Below are positions 28,301 through 35,273 of a stretch of 64,000 nucleotides of DNA, in pieces. Position 1 is the stretch's first letter; every line of letters begins with the position of its first letter. The stretch comes from a virus. The position numbers and the translations under genes were made by a program. The DNA lies in IMG/VR virus record IMGVR_UViG_3300008259_000030, positions 1-64,000 of that record. One strand, given 5' to 3'. The notes beneath the pieces are model-generated. The model did not search any database, was not told the origin of the DNA, and worked only from the letters and a program-made list of their open reading frames with translations.

Positions 28301-28685
28301 ATAGCTCTATATTTTCATTGCTAATAACGCCTTGAATATAGTTGTCATTGAAAATTAAACTGGGAGTTTCTAAAATGTCAGCAAACAAAGTGCCTGTGGC
28401 ATTTATAGTTACATTGCCGGTATAGCTGGTTATAGTTCCAGTATCTCCGTCAAGGTAGAGATTAGTTAACTGTGCATCATTATCAACTATTAACCCTACA
28501 GTGGATATAGTTCCGTCAACTGTAAGTTCTCTAGGCATAGCATTGGTATTGATACCAAGCCTGCGTGAATTTACATCGAGATAGAGATTGTTATCTCCAA
28601 ACTGATTTTCAAAGACAAGGTCCACTCCCAACCGTTCAAGGTTGGCCTTAAGCATTGGACCGGAAATTCTACCTAGATCTGCCAA
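22362..28685 (-). CDS. giant beta-helix/repeat tail fibre with propeller-like insert (2107 aa)
   Basis: Paralogue of the 2111-aa fibre. It starts LGRISGPMLKANLERLGVDL and has a beta-helix-like part (residues about 170-530: FRTIKHALSFATNGDTVTIY, PGVYQETFPLEVPAG) and SDDHNGNFRVGEAFFVDQET near 645. About 15 degenerate 'SNxDLELxAxGTGxVxx' repeats follow between about 815 and 1600. It lacks the LamG-like insert. Near residues 1755-2000 it has its own insert with FKPDGTVAF, FKYDGTKFWVMG, YSLSTPWDI-type repeats, like the beta-propeller blades seen in some phage fibres. It ends with GDIRFNTDLSAPEVFNG. The likely role is a host-binding fibre; promoter GATAAATA lies 19 bases upstream. Confidence 0.9.
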   Translation of the reverse strand: MADLGRISGPMLKANLERLGVDLVFENQFGDNNLYLDVNSRRLGINTNAMPRELTVDGTISTVGLIVDNDAQLTNLYLDGDTGTITSYTGNVTINATGTLFADILETPSLIFNDNYIQGVISNENIELSPHGTGIVLLDGNATIAGNIEGNDGLTLKSNINPNVALRPGNSYYVSTLGEDSGIWNDGTHQLGGFRTIKHALSFATNGDTVTIYPGVYQETFPLEVPAGVTVNGTDIRTVIVEPDSSSEFKDCFLLNAGSTVSNLTVRDFFYNETTNEGYGFRFADGYDASERSPYVQNVTVITQEVTGTLTPTNITVGPAPTGVSLTSDSVTLSKTFYSQALVDSLVGQTAVIDRYPNPPLFYTVISIATEPLSPTEWRMTVDTTFNPAGQLKPISFYPDVGTTQIITNDIWDTSGSSVGEKWVAYFKTNLPANFETTVEAGWTINVAGTIYIVDYIIEDPINTNQWRIYVTTSLVGGVGIPIFSSPTGSAAAPAGRGALVDGSAVVPQSITASMLFHSVTFIVPNSVGLYMTNGVRVEWLNSFTYFASKGLYATNGSLGRLSSDGSTTIYGAELRSIGSANVYGNVGAEGDGDSVLMYLINHNFAYIGTGTNVTNDPTTVIQVNETVTLNNARIYWQSDDHNGNFRVGEAFFVDQETGLVTFNGIGQSVSGINEIIFSDGTDITILNAEKIETGDVIFQGNLLSTATGDLNIKSAVAPQTLQTSNIAGNLDLTGNLSIDGTINIGNAGAIDTVTFASEVDSDIIPKYPNVSSLGSSVLTWNSIWLGKADFGEIVFDDNKIYTKSSNSDLELYAAGTGKVIFDALQVETGFDAVNILNLKDTNILGAFTQTGNQILTGNTTVSGDYQLSNNLALSVPSLSFGDISVDSNVISTAQSNSDLELRANGTGNIYVPINDVQIDQNLIYNNINSSNVQLSQITSDIFDAGVKIYGNVIETPAQDLIVNADGTGKVKTDSLLIDQDLTVNGTTNLKSITVDSINSTSEIILSGNAAITGNLAISNNLNVNYIEFEDISIQGNVISTTLANNDLLLQAAGLGKVLLQENVLVDNNVSVQNTISTNLASIAYQVTSSAMILNGVTVTGNAIESNNLNTNLVLDPVGLLNIVDTDLIADTYLSVLGSSNLLDLNISATVTHTNDLVRIGNADITGATTIQGFLSVSGTGQYQNLRIEGNRLSSNTNIELLAQPARLVVFNDDLIIENNLEIQGELISDDLTVRTQATGLSIFVDDILVQENFITTTVSNADLELRANGTGQVNITDNFEIDNNLTISGTSTLLNTQITDLVLVGQLNQTGNIIQTGDVSITGDLIADQFTNGDVIISGNTVATTSSNSDLELIASGGIGNIVIPNANVVIENDLTVNDAYIAVQNITFPNDVASDIYETDQIRIQNNYIETITSNTDLELAAHGTGRVTVQPTLEIATGQLNLTGNSTFTATAIDGIFGLTGTKQHTGAYNLAGEYNLTGNLTTNGQALFEDYNFIDFRIATTTSNSNIDLRAQGSAKILLNDSALLSQNLSVAGDIFSRNITGTTILTDTLFNDDIRIKDNFIETTLSNSNLHLLGSGTGRVILEKTSILNNIISTVDTNANLNVVPFTGRIVDFDKTDAVKLPTGTSLNKLTGLTGELRFNTSVSRFEGWTNNGAITYGGIFSRNRATSVRALDTDVLDFRVNNVSRMSINSSTVNLTALLTGSLLFSGNTISSISNSDINLTPGGINGDIVYSIDSSGQMLSAPATARTLRGIFFKPDGTVAFSYNNRNVVSYPLSTPWDISSIGDHTTFSIQDLNAITVGGMGTLNNTGPYFKYDGTKFWVMGNGGGFLNLNVFVFEYSLSTPWDITTASHINKVNIGIIALSQPWFNADGTKFYEINRNTAVSQVSFQVYTCATAWTIVGMTGPTTYTFSLPTGYYAKGQAFNDDGTAFWAIISNGSNTFIRNYTLGTAWDVTTMTFVIDYPSSLSYTEGIYQRASSTDLYLHTSTTISKFIPDTLNVVMGDILFTGTTLTNTDPTENMVLQNTGSGYIKFNTTTALVIPTGDSDSRPAMPEVGDIRFNTDLSAPEVFNGIAYSTLAGTSTNATLAEIQELNEIYAILLG

Positions 28686-28703
28686 AATACGCCCCTTATT
28701 TGA

Positions 28704-28711
28704 TATTTATC
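28704..28711 (-). promoter_or_regulatory. late-promoter-like -10 box (GATAAATA)
   Basis: Minus-strand GATAAATA, one base from the T4 late consensus, 19 bases upstream of the 2107-aa fibre start in the short gap after the 282-aa gene. Confidence 0.55.
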
Positions 28712-28726
28712 GGAGCGATTGAGTGA

Positions 28727-29575
28727 TTATTGATCGTACCCGAAATAAACAATAACTGGTTTTGTGTCAGGTACTGCTGAAAGAAATTTAATATGCCAAC
28801 CTGGTTTAGCAATCTTTACATTGTATGTACTAGGCCCAGTTTCGCCCGTAACTGTAACGGTTGGAGTGCTAGCACCTGTGTAACCAGTTCCCGGATTTGT
28901 AATATTAATTTCTGTAATAGCACCAGTGCCGTCTGTAGTTCCTAACCCTGTTGCTGTTACACCCGTTACATCCGGAGCACTAAAAACTACAGGAATAGTT
29001 GTACTGCTTGGAGTTAAGCCTGTGCCGCCCGTAACTACTTCTACACCAACAACAATTCCGTCTGATTCTATTAAATCGAAGTTTGTACCCGAAACCTGAA
29101 ATACGTTTTCTACAATGACTATCATGTTGTCAACGTAATCTAAAGGGTCGTGTCCTTGTTCTAACCCTGGAACATAGTCTAAAGGATCTCCGCTAATAGG
29201 AAACCATTTGCTGATATCTTCATTAGGTTGTAAAACTGCATCCCAGTTGCCTACTCCAAGTTCTTCTTTACGCACCCGGGCTGGTCCTGACATTCTTAAT
29301 GGATACCACTGTCCTTCGTAATACATTTCAAATCCTACTGGTCTAGTAGGATCCCAATAAACAGCAGTATCAGCGATCTCGTGGCCGCTGTTGGCATCTG
29401 TGTTATAGCGTATCATACCTTCTGTGGGGTAGTACGGTCTAAATATCTGTTCTCCAGTGGGCATTTTGATACTGCTTTTAGATTCAATATTAACTTGGTT
29501 GGTAGGATATTGAATGATAAAAGTTTTATCATTTGGAGTATACTTAGAAAGATTTTGACTTTTAAGATATTTCAT
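28727..29575 (-). CDS. structural protein with RYNT-type module and Gly/Thr beta repeats (282 aa)
   Basis: ATG at 29573-29575, overlapping the previous gene's stop by four bases, so translation is probably coupled. The segment GMIRYNTDANSG with FEMYYEGQWYPL near residues 54-90 matches the RYNTxxxxxExxxGxxW module that ends the two giant repeat fibres. The second half has GTGL and NPGTGYTGASTPTVTVTGET-type beta-strand repeats and ends VIVYFGYDQ. No enzymatic motif is seen. It is probably a virion or fibre-associated protein. Confidence 0.75.
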   Translation of the reverse strand: MKYLKSQNLSKYTPNDKTFIIQYPTNQVNIESKSSIKMPTGEQIFRPYYPTEGMIRYNTDANSGHEIADTAVYWDPTRPVGFEMYYEGQWYPLRMSGPARVRKEELGVGNWDAVLQPNEDISKWFPISGDPLDYVPGLEQGHDPLDYVDNMIVIVENVFQVSGTNFDLIESDGIVVGVEVVTGGTGLTPSSTTIPVVFSAPDVTGVTATGLGTTDGTGAITEINITNPGTGYTGASTPTVTVTGETGPSTYNVKIAKPGWHIKFLSAVPDTKPVIVYFGYDQ

Positions 29576-29943
29576 ACAGGTAGTACACTCACCGTAGCAA
29601 CAACTTTGCTGTTTTCAGAAGCACGGGCACGTATACTGTCGCCGGCACCTAACACAACTCTTTCAGTATCAAAGAATACTGTTTCCCCTGCTGGGATTCT
29701 TAAAGATTTAATAATAGCATTTACCAACGGATCGGCAGCAGCTCCGGACTTTACAAGATACACATCAATATTAGTATCTCCTCCTGCGGCACCGGTACTT
29801 AATGCTAGGGTCGAGTCGTCTGGATCAGCAACGTTACAGAATATCATAGTTGTTACAGCACTTTGAGAATTTAAATCTCCTGGGGTGCCCGGTGCTGTAA
29901 AAATTGTTTCAATGTCAACTGTTAATAATTTATTTTCTATCAT
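29572..29943 (-). CDS. small beta-sandwich-like virion protein, third family member (123 aa)
   Basis: ATG at 29941-29943. Strands VTTMIFCNVADPDDSTLALS, TNIDVYLVKSG, LRIPAGETVFFDTERVVLGA, GDSIRARASENSKVVATVSV form the same order as in the proteins at 3099-3419 and 15569-15898, including the IPAGE turn and the GxGDxIxAxAS strand. Proteins of this sort are common beside fibre genes in marine T4-like phages. It lies 9 bases downstream of the 512-aa structural gene and overlaps the next gene. Confidence 0.78.
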   Translation of the reverse strand: MIENKLLTVDIETIFTAPGTPGDLNSQSAVTTMIFCNVADPDDSTLALSTGAAGGDTNIDVYLVKSGAAADPLVNAIIKSLRIPAGETVFFDTERVVLGAGDSIRARASENSKVVATVSVLPV

Positions 29944-29952
29944 GTTTGATCC

Positions 29953-31491
29953 TTAAAAAAGCATACTCATTACAAGAGCTTTTTGTTTACTTATTAGTTC
30001 ATTTTTAACAGGGTATGTTAAAAGATTAGCAGGAGTGTTTTCTGCCGCTGGGTTATTAGTTACCCATTGATCCCAACTTAGACTTTGTTTTAGATTATTA
30101 AAATATAGTCCAGTGCCACCGGGCGTTGGTCTTACTAATACATCGTCGTTGGGATTTCCGTATACTACTGTTGATCCTGCTACATAATTTAAAGCTACTG
30201 TAGGTGTAGCCTGTGCTTCAAACTGAATACCTCTGTTAATTTCAACTTTACCACTGCCTAATGTTGTAAGTTTAATATTAGTGTCAGTAATTATGTTAGC
30301 AATTTCATTATCTTCAATTTCAAAATCTTGTATCTTAACTCTATTTTCGTAGAACGTTGAAGATAAAACACCGTCTACCACAACACGAACTTGACTTTCT
30401 GTCAGTGATGGGTTAGCACCAGCACTAAATGTAATTAACGGAACATAATCGTACTCACCAGGATCATTGACTGTAATAGATGATATGGCTCTGTAACTGG
30501 GCGAAAACACATCTAAGTCTACTGCGGCTATTGCTGAAGCAGTAAGTACGCCTGCTCCTAGGTCAGTTCCTGGTTGAAAATTAACTGTAACTGTTTCGTA
30601 ATCGTTACCAGAATTAGTAATTTCAACTTCTTCTACACCCCATACTACATCAAACTTAGCTCCAAACCCTAAACCGTTGGTACTAGTTGATATGTTATAG
30701 ATAGATGGCGGGATTCCAGCAAACAGTCCGCCATCTATAACGGTAAACGTTAATATTCCGCCGCTAACATCAACAGAATCAACACGGATTTTTCCGTCTC
30801 TACGAGTCGATCCGCCTACTAATAATAATTCATCATTAACTGAGTAATTAGCACCCGGTACTGTTATTTGTGCTAATTGAATAGACATTATAGAGATAGC
30901 ACTAGCACCACCGTCAATGTCTTGAACTATTACATAAGTATCATCTCTTTTAATTTCGTTGTCTGGCTGTCTATTTAAAATAGCTACATCAACGTATTTC
31001 TTATTAGGTACATCATCGTCTTGCGTAACTTGATTTTCGTAGTTAGTTGTTCCAGCAACAGAAATTACGCCTAATCCAGAACCAATAACAGTAAGATCGC
31101 CATTGTCTATAAAAGGATTAGTTAAAATTCTTCTTACTTTTAAATTACTATCAGTGTACGATGATAGGCCTCCAGCAACAGTTACAATTTCCCAAGTACC
31201 TGCCGCCTCATCATACCAAAATGTTGGAAACGGGTTTCTAGTAGAATCGTCGCTGAAACCTCGATCAATTTGTATACCGGCATAACCTTCAGTAACACCA
31301 TCACCCGTTTCACCTTTGTTTAAGGTGATGATGTTATCTTCAATATCTAAATTTGTCACATTTACAGTTACATAGTCGCCTTCAACTCGTAAATTTCCAG
31401 TGACTAAGACTTCATTGGTGTCAAGAGTTATCCTGCCATCAATCTGCGTTTTTATTTTATAATCGCAATTAGTCTGTAAAACCTGTGCCAT
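29953..31491 (-). CDS. virion structural protein, marine T4-like type (512 aa)
   Basis: ATG at 31489-31491. The N-terminus carries the segments DYVTVNVTNLDIEDNIITLN and KGETGDGVTEGYAGIQIDRG, which I recognise as a recurring structural-protein signature in marine T4-like phages. It is followed by FPTFWYDEAAGTWEIV. The middle has beta-rich repeats (GANYSVNDELLLVGGS, SGNDYETVTVNFQPG) like those in the 282-aa protein. It ends LISKQKALVMSMLF, an end similar to the MLAMSMF near the end of the 1897-aa fibre. A likely fibre-base or connector protein; specific role unknown. Confidence 0.8.
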   Translation of the reverse strand: MAQVLQTNCDYKIKTQIDGRITLDTNEVLVTGNLRVEGDYVTVNVTNLDIEDNIITLNKGETGDGVTEGYAGIQIDRGFSDDSTRNPFPTFWYDEAAGTWEIVTVAGGLSSYTDSNLKVRRILTNPFIDNGDLTVIGSGLGVISVAGTTNYENQVTQDDDVPNKKYVDVAILNRQPDNEIKRDDTYVIVQDIDGGASAISIMSIQLAQITVPGANYSVNDELLLVGGSTRRDGKIRVDSVDVSGGILTFTVIDGGLFAGIPPSIYNISTSTNGLGFGAKFDVVWGVEEVEITNSGNDYETVTVNFQPGTDLGAGVLTASAIAAVDLDVFSPSYRAISSITVNDPGEYDYVPLITFSAGANPSLTESQVRVVVDGVLSSTFYENRVKIQDFEIEDNEIANIITDTNIKLTTLGSGKVEINRGIQFEAQATPTVALNYVAGSTVVYGNPNDDVLVRPTPGGTGLYFNNLKQSLSWDQWVTNNPAAENTPANLLTYPVKNELISKQKALVMSMLF

Positions 31492-31504
31492 GACGTATCC
31501 TAGA

Positions 31505-31912
31505 TTAGATAGCGGTTAGTTGGATATAATCGCTAGTAGAATCGTTAACTAAAATCCAAGTATAACGATTATTACTAAAATCAGTAGCTACACGTTTTGT
31601 GATCTTAGCAATTGGAGTTGGAGCAGCAGCGTTACCGCCAATGTATCCGTTTAATCTCATCTCGCCATTACTGTCAGGAATAGCAGACTGTAGTACGCAT
31701 GGTCCTAAAATAGTGCCAGCTTGATTTTTTAGAACAAAAGTTTTAGCACCGCGTTGTTTGTAAATGTATGCGTAATTTGTTGAAGCATTGTACGTAGCAT
31801 CAGTGTAAGCTGTGCCGCCTGCGTAGGCTTCAACTCTTACACCTGTGTTAGTAGTTGCTGGGGTACCGATGGCGTCTGTGCCAAGTACATCTTTTCTTAA
31901 TGGACGTCCCAT
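31505..31912 (-). CDS. small virion structural protein (135 aa)
   Basis: The protein starts MGRPLRKDVLGTDAIGTP and continues with beta-type segments (VRVEAYAGGTAYTD, AYIYKQRGAKTFVLKNQAGT, RYTWILVNDSTSDYIQLTAI). A good Shine-Dalgarno, AAGGAGAAA, precedes the ATG. A GATAAATA box is 82 bases upstream. It is the first gene of the adhesion module after the head genes. Proteins of this sort are annotated as structural in marine T4-like phages; exact role unknown. Confidence 0.78.
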   Translation of the reverse strand: MGRPLRKDVLGTDAIGTPATTNTGVRVEAYAGGTAYTDATYNASTNYAYIYKQRGAKTFVLKNQAGTILGPCVLQSAIPDSNGEMRLNGYIGGNAAAPTPIAKITKRVATDFSNNRYTWILVNDSTSDYIQLTAI

Positions 31913-31993
31913 TTGTTTCTCCTTAATTTGACGTTCTAGGTCTACGCTGCGGGTTACAGCATAAGTTACTCTGCGAGTACGCTCTAGATACTT

Positions 31994-32001
31994 TATTTAT
32001 C
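31994..32001 (-). promoter_or_regulatory. late-promoter-like -10 box (GATAAATA)
   Basis: Minus-strand GATAAATA, one base from TATAAATA. It overlaps the stop of the small gene to its right and lies 82 bases upstream of the 135-aa structural gene, giving a roughly 70-base leader. Confidence 0.5.
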
Positions 32002-32266
32002 CGCGGCTGAGTAAGGACATGAGTTCCATTTTTTCAGCTATAGCAATAATTCTATTAATTTCATCTAGTTCTTTCTGTGCTATTTCTAGATATTTTTTGC
32101 TTTTTGTTTGTCTATAATGAACACCAGCAATTGAAAAATTTTGTATATGCCGCTCTATTATATTTTCAATTTGATTAACATCATGATTAAACATAGAAAA
32201 CTTTTTTCGCCAAATCTCTATTTGACGTCTAAGTTCTGGAAAATCTTGATCTGACTCAACCTTCAT
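31997..32266 (-). CDS. small helical protein of unknown function (89 aa)
   Basis: I chose ATG at 32264-32266. A TTG at 32285-32287 would extend it to 96 aa, but that codon sits in the terminator stem after gp23. The protein (MKVESDQDFPELRRQIEIWR ... AQKELDEINRIIAIAEKMEL) is predicted to be mostly alpha-helical with heptad-like spacing and no cysteine. No family is recognised. It lies between the gp23 terminator and the fibre module, so its transcription would depend on read-through or an unrecognised promoter. Confidence 0.65.
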   Translation of the reverse strand: MKVESDQDFPELRRQIEIWRKKFSMFNHDVNQIENIIERHIQNFSIAGVHYRQTKSKKYLEIAQKELDEINRIIAIAEKMELMSLLSRG

Positions 32267-32285
32267 GACGATATTTAAGTCAAAC

Positions 32286-32309
32286 AAAAAGGCTCCGAAG
32301 AGCCTTTTT
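32286..32309 (-). terminator. rho-independent terminator after gp23
   Basis: On the minus strand the RNA has the stem AAAAAGGCTC / GAGCCTTTTT (10 bp, perfect) closed by a UUCG tetraloop in a C(UUCG)G context, and ends in a T run. It is 26 bases downstream of the gp23 stop, where strong transcription of the capsid gene would need stopping. Confidence 0.88.
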
Positions 32310-32335
32310 GAAACATATAAAATGTTTTTACTAGA

Positions 32336-33511
32336 TTAGCTAAATTTAACGCTAGCGTAGTTGGTAGAAATATCAACTTTACCTAGGTAATCAGCTGCGT
32401 TACCTAGAGAAGAAGCTGCATTTGTTAACTCAACATAACCATAACGTGTCATGAAGCTTACGACTGGTTCAAATGTTGCTGGATCAAGTACAACACCGCT
32501 TGACATCAATGGGATGTATGGGCAGTAGAATGCTGGAGCATCAGATTCGCTAGAACCTTTGTATCCGATCAACACATCTGTGTTGTCAGTTGCGTATGCG
32601 TCAACATACACTTTCATAGCACTGTTCAATGTACCAACAAACTTGGTGTTTGTAGGTGCTTCGAATGTACCTTCTGTTGTTCTTGCGAACGCAGAAGTTG
32701 TAGCACTTTGAAGAATTGTTAGTGCAAATGGGCTAACAACTGCGTAGTTACCAGCACCACGACGTGTACGCTGAGCGATCAAGTTAGCAACACGGTTGAT
32801 TTGAACAGCTAAAGCAGCGTGTTCGTCACCAACGAATGTAGCAGTACCTGAAACGGCAGCTTGGTTATAAGTCTCAACTGCTGTACCAGCTAAGGTACGT
32901 AGTGAGCCAAGAACCTCTTGGTCAATTTCAGCTGTAATTTCTTGAGCTAAAGCAGCCATAATTTCTGCTTCGATGTCAATGCCTTGTTGGGCTTGTGCAT
33001 CTTGAGCAGCTTCAAACGTCCAGCGAGCAGACAATTTACGTGTCTTAGCTTCAACTGTTTGTTTCAAGATTTGGATGCTCATCTTACGACCAGCCACACC
33101 TTCTAGGCTAGCAGTAGAAGCAGCTTTACCAGCAGGATCAGTACCAGTACCGGAGTAGCTAGTAGCGATCTTGAATGGGCTTAGAGCCTCTTCACCAGCT
33201 GATACGTTATCGTTAGCATCGCTGTAACGAACACGTAGAGTGTGAATTTGACCAACTGGACCAGTCATTGGTTGTACACCAACGAGTTCATTAGCGATGA
33301 CTGTAGGCATCACACGTCTGATCACTGGAAGGATCACACGATTTAGGGTTGCAACGTTACCGGCAGAAGTAGCACCAGCAGTGGCACTCTCCGACAAATA
33401 CTTGCGGGTATTTTCAAGAGTAGTGGCCATTACTGAACGACGAGTTCCTTGTAGGCCTTCTAGAAGTGCCTCTTTGGTTTCCTGCCAGCGTGACTCGAGT
33501 AGTTCTGACAT
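32336..33511 (-). CDS. 23: major capsid protein gp23
   Basis: A 391-aa protein with the start MSELLESRWQETKEALLEGL and the segments TRKYLSESATAGATSAGNVA, LPVIRRVMPTVIANELVGVQ, PMTGPVG and HTLRVRY that mark gp23 of marine T4-like phages. The end RYGYVELTNAASSLGNAADY also fits. It is shorter than coliphage T4 gp23 (521 aa), as is usual in the marine branch. In T4 the N-terminus is removed by the gp21 protease during maturation. The gene follows gp21 and gp22 in T4 order, has an AAGGAGAA Shine-Dalgarno, and is followed by a strong terminator. Confidence 0.95.
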   Translation of the reverse strand: MSELLESRWQETKEALLEGLQGTRRSVMATTLENTRKYLSESATAGATSAGNVATLNRVILPVIRRVMPTVIANELVGVQPMTGPVGQIHTLRVRYSDANDNVSAGEEALSPFKIATSYSGTGTDPAGKAASTASLEGVAGRKMSIQILKQTVEAKTRKLSARWTFEAAQDAQAQQGIDIEAEIMAALAQEITAEIDQEVLGSLRTLAGTAVETYNQAAVSGTATFVGDEHAALAVQINRVANLIAQRTRRGAGNYAVVSPFALTILQSATTSAFARTTEGTFEAPTNTKFVGTLNSAMKVYVDAYATDNTDVLIGYKGSSESDAPAFYCPYIPLMSSGVVLDPATFEPVVSFMTRYGYVELTNAASSLGNAADYLGKVDISTNYASVKFS

Positions 33512-33522
33512 ATTAGTTCTCC

Positions 33523-34614
33523 TTAAACTTTAAGTCCCGCGAGCTTGCGGATATGTATAATATCAGCAGTATTTTCCTGACTGCTGATTTGAGTTGCCTC
33601 TTTATTGCCTGTCACTTCCTTGCCTTCTGTTAGTGCCTTCTTTTTAGGAGCCTCGCCGGCCATAACGGCTGGGAGATATTTGTCAAATGCCGTATTCAAC
33701 TTTTCAGTCTGTACAGACTCAAGAAGTTGACTCATAACTGTTTTCTTATCTCCAGTTAACGGATTTAACAATTCGCTCATGATCTTTTCACGCTGAGCCA
33801 TGCCTTTTACAACACGGATTTCGCGATCCTTAGATTCTACGATCTGTTCCTTTTCTTGAATTGCCTTAACGGCTTCTTCAAGTTCTGCTTCTTTTTGCTC
33901 AACTACTTTTAATAGTTTAGCAGTTTCGCTTTTCTCATTGAGATGGCTCGAAGCATATTCGCTTGCGAAGCTTTCAAAAATTCTGCGACCAAAATCATTC
34001 TTACGAGCAGCTTCGATGTCTTCTTTAAGTTGTGTCATTTCTGCTGTTAACTTAGTGATAACAACGTTCTCGACTAGCTTAGAAGCCTTAGCAATAAATT
34101 CTGTTTTGACAGCATTGAATTTTTCTTTGCTCTCACGTACAAGTTTAACCTTGGTATCAACAAGGTCTTTCTTATCAGTGTGGAACTCAGAAATTTCTTT
34201 AGCTAGAGCATTTACAATGAAACTCTCTAATTTAGAAACATTCTCTGCTACAGATTTACGATCTTCGTGTAGTTCTTTTAATTCTGCCGCTAATTGACGT
34301 AGAACAAATTCCTTCATTTTCTCGGAATCGTCTTTCATCTTTTTAGCATATTTGGTTTTAGCTTCGATAAGTTGATTACGATCTTCGGCAAGCTCAGCAA
34401 GCTCAGCTTGTAGACGATCACCAACCATTTTATCAACGGCTTCTACCATGGCAGTTTTATCATGTTCGTATTTTTCTGCGAATTCTTCACGAAGTTCTGC
34501 TGTCATTTGATCACGGGTTTCTTGAATTCTGCTGTTCCAAGCGGATTCAATTTCCGATTTGATTTCTTCGGAAATCACATTGTTTTCAAATAATTGCTTA
34601 ACGATGTCTAGCAT
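33523..34614 (-). CDS. 22: prohead core scaffold protein gp22
   Basis: A 363-aa protein rich in Lys and Glu with long predicted coiled-coil helices (KYEHDKTAMVEAVDKMVGDR, LVDTKVKLVRESKEKFNAV). Its C-terminal part has MSELLNPLTGDKKTVMSQLL and TAFDKYLPAVMAGE, typical of marine gp22. In T4 gp22 forms the inner scaffold of the prohead and is degraded by gp21. Its place between gp21 and gp23, with 11 bases to gp23, supports the call. The Shine-Dalgarno is GGAGAA. Confidence 0.92.
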   Translation of the reverse strand: MLDIVKQLFENNVISEEIKSEIESAWNSRIQETRDQMTAELREEFAEKYEHDKTAMVEAVDKMVGDRLQAELAELAEDRNQLIEAKTKYAKKMKDDSEKMKEFVLRQLAAELKELHEDRKSVAENVSKLESFIVNALAKEISEFHTDKKDLVDTKVKLVRESKEKFNAVKTEFIAKASKLVENVVITKLTAEMTQLKEDIEAARKNDFGRRIFESFASEYASSHLNEKSETAKLLKVVEQKEAELEEAVKAIQEKEQIVESKDREIRVVKGMAQREKIMSELLNPLTGDKKTVMSQLLESVQTEKLNTAFDKYLPAVMAGEAPKKKALTEGKEVTGNKEATQISSQENTADIIHIRKLAGLKV

Positions 34615-34629
34615 GTGATTCTCCTACTG

Positions 34630-35259
34630 TTATTTGAGTCCTGAAATAATCTTTTTCAGGCTCTCTGCTATGTATTGCTGTGCCTTTGGATCGCCTTGTA
34701 CTTCCCTTGCTATTTTAAATGCCTTGTAACCACCTGCTTGATTCATCAAGTGTTCATAAACTGGTGTTGGATAAGCACCAGGAGCTGAAGGTTGAGCAAC
34801 AACGTCAACGGTAATAATTTCAAAACCTTTGACTTTGCCGTCTCCATCAACATCACCGGAACCCCTCGAACTTACGCCTAATTTTACTCCGCTCTCCAAC
34901 ATGGTTTGAATTAATTGTCCCATAGGAGTAGGAAGTAGTTTTAATTTTCCGTAACCATTTGGACCGTCCATCCACATTTTTGTAATCATGTGACTGACAC
35001 GGTCTAGGTTGATACGTAGGTCTTCGGGGTGATCTACTTCTCCGAGAACTGAATAACCGCCCGCAATTTGATCATTGACAGTTTTGACAGCCCTAGCGAT
35101 TTCAGAGGAGGGGTAAACTCTCTGATTTTGGTTTCTAATATCGCCTTGGATACAGATACCATTCAGATGTAGAGTTTTACCGCCCTTATCATCTTCGGTA
35201 CTTTCAAGGACCAGCTGTGCTTGGTCGAAACTCAGATTTTCTCTTAGATAGTTTTTCAC
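34630..35259 (-). CDS. 21: prohead core protease gp21
   Basis: The start is GTG at 35257-35259, giving 209 aa, close to T4 gp21. The family is a herpes-assemblin-like serine protease. The catalytic His is probably in GEVDHPEDLRINLDRVSHMI and the catalytic Ser in KLGVSSRGSGDVDGDGKVKG. The protein cleaves scaffold and capsid proteins in the prohead. It lies between the acidic core protein and gp22, as in T4. The non-ATG start may lower its level relative to the scaffold. Confidence 0.92.
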   Translation of the reverse strand: MKNYLRENLSFDQAQLVLESTEDDKGGKTLHLNGICIQGDIRNQNQRVYPSSEIARAVKTVNDQIAGGYSVLGEVDHPEDLRINLDRVSHMITKMWMDGPNGYGKLKLLPTPMGQLIQTMLESGVKLGVSSRGSGDVDGDGKVKGFEIITVDVVAQPSAPGAYPTPVYEHLMNQAGGYKAFKIAREVQGDPKAQQYIAESLKKIISGLK

Positions 35260-35273
35260 CTAGATCGTTCCGA

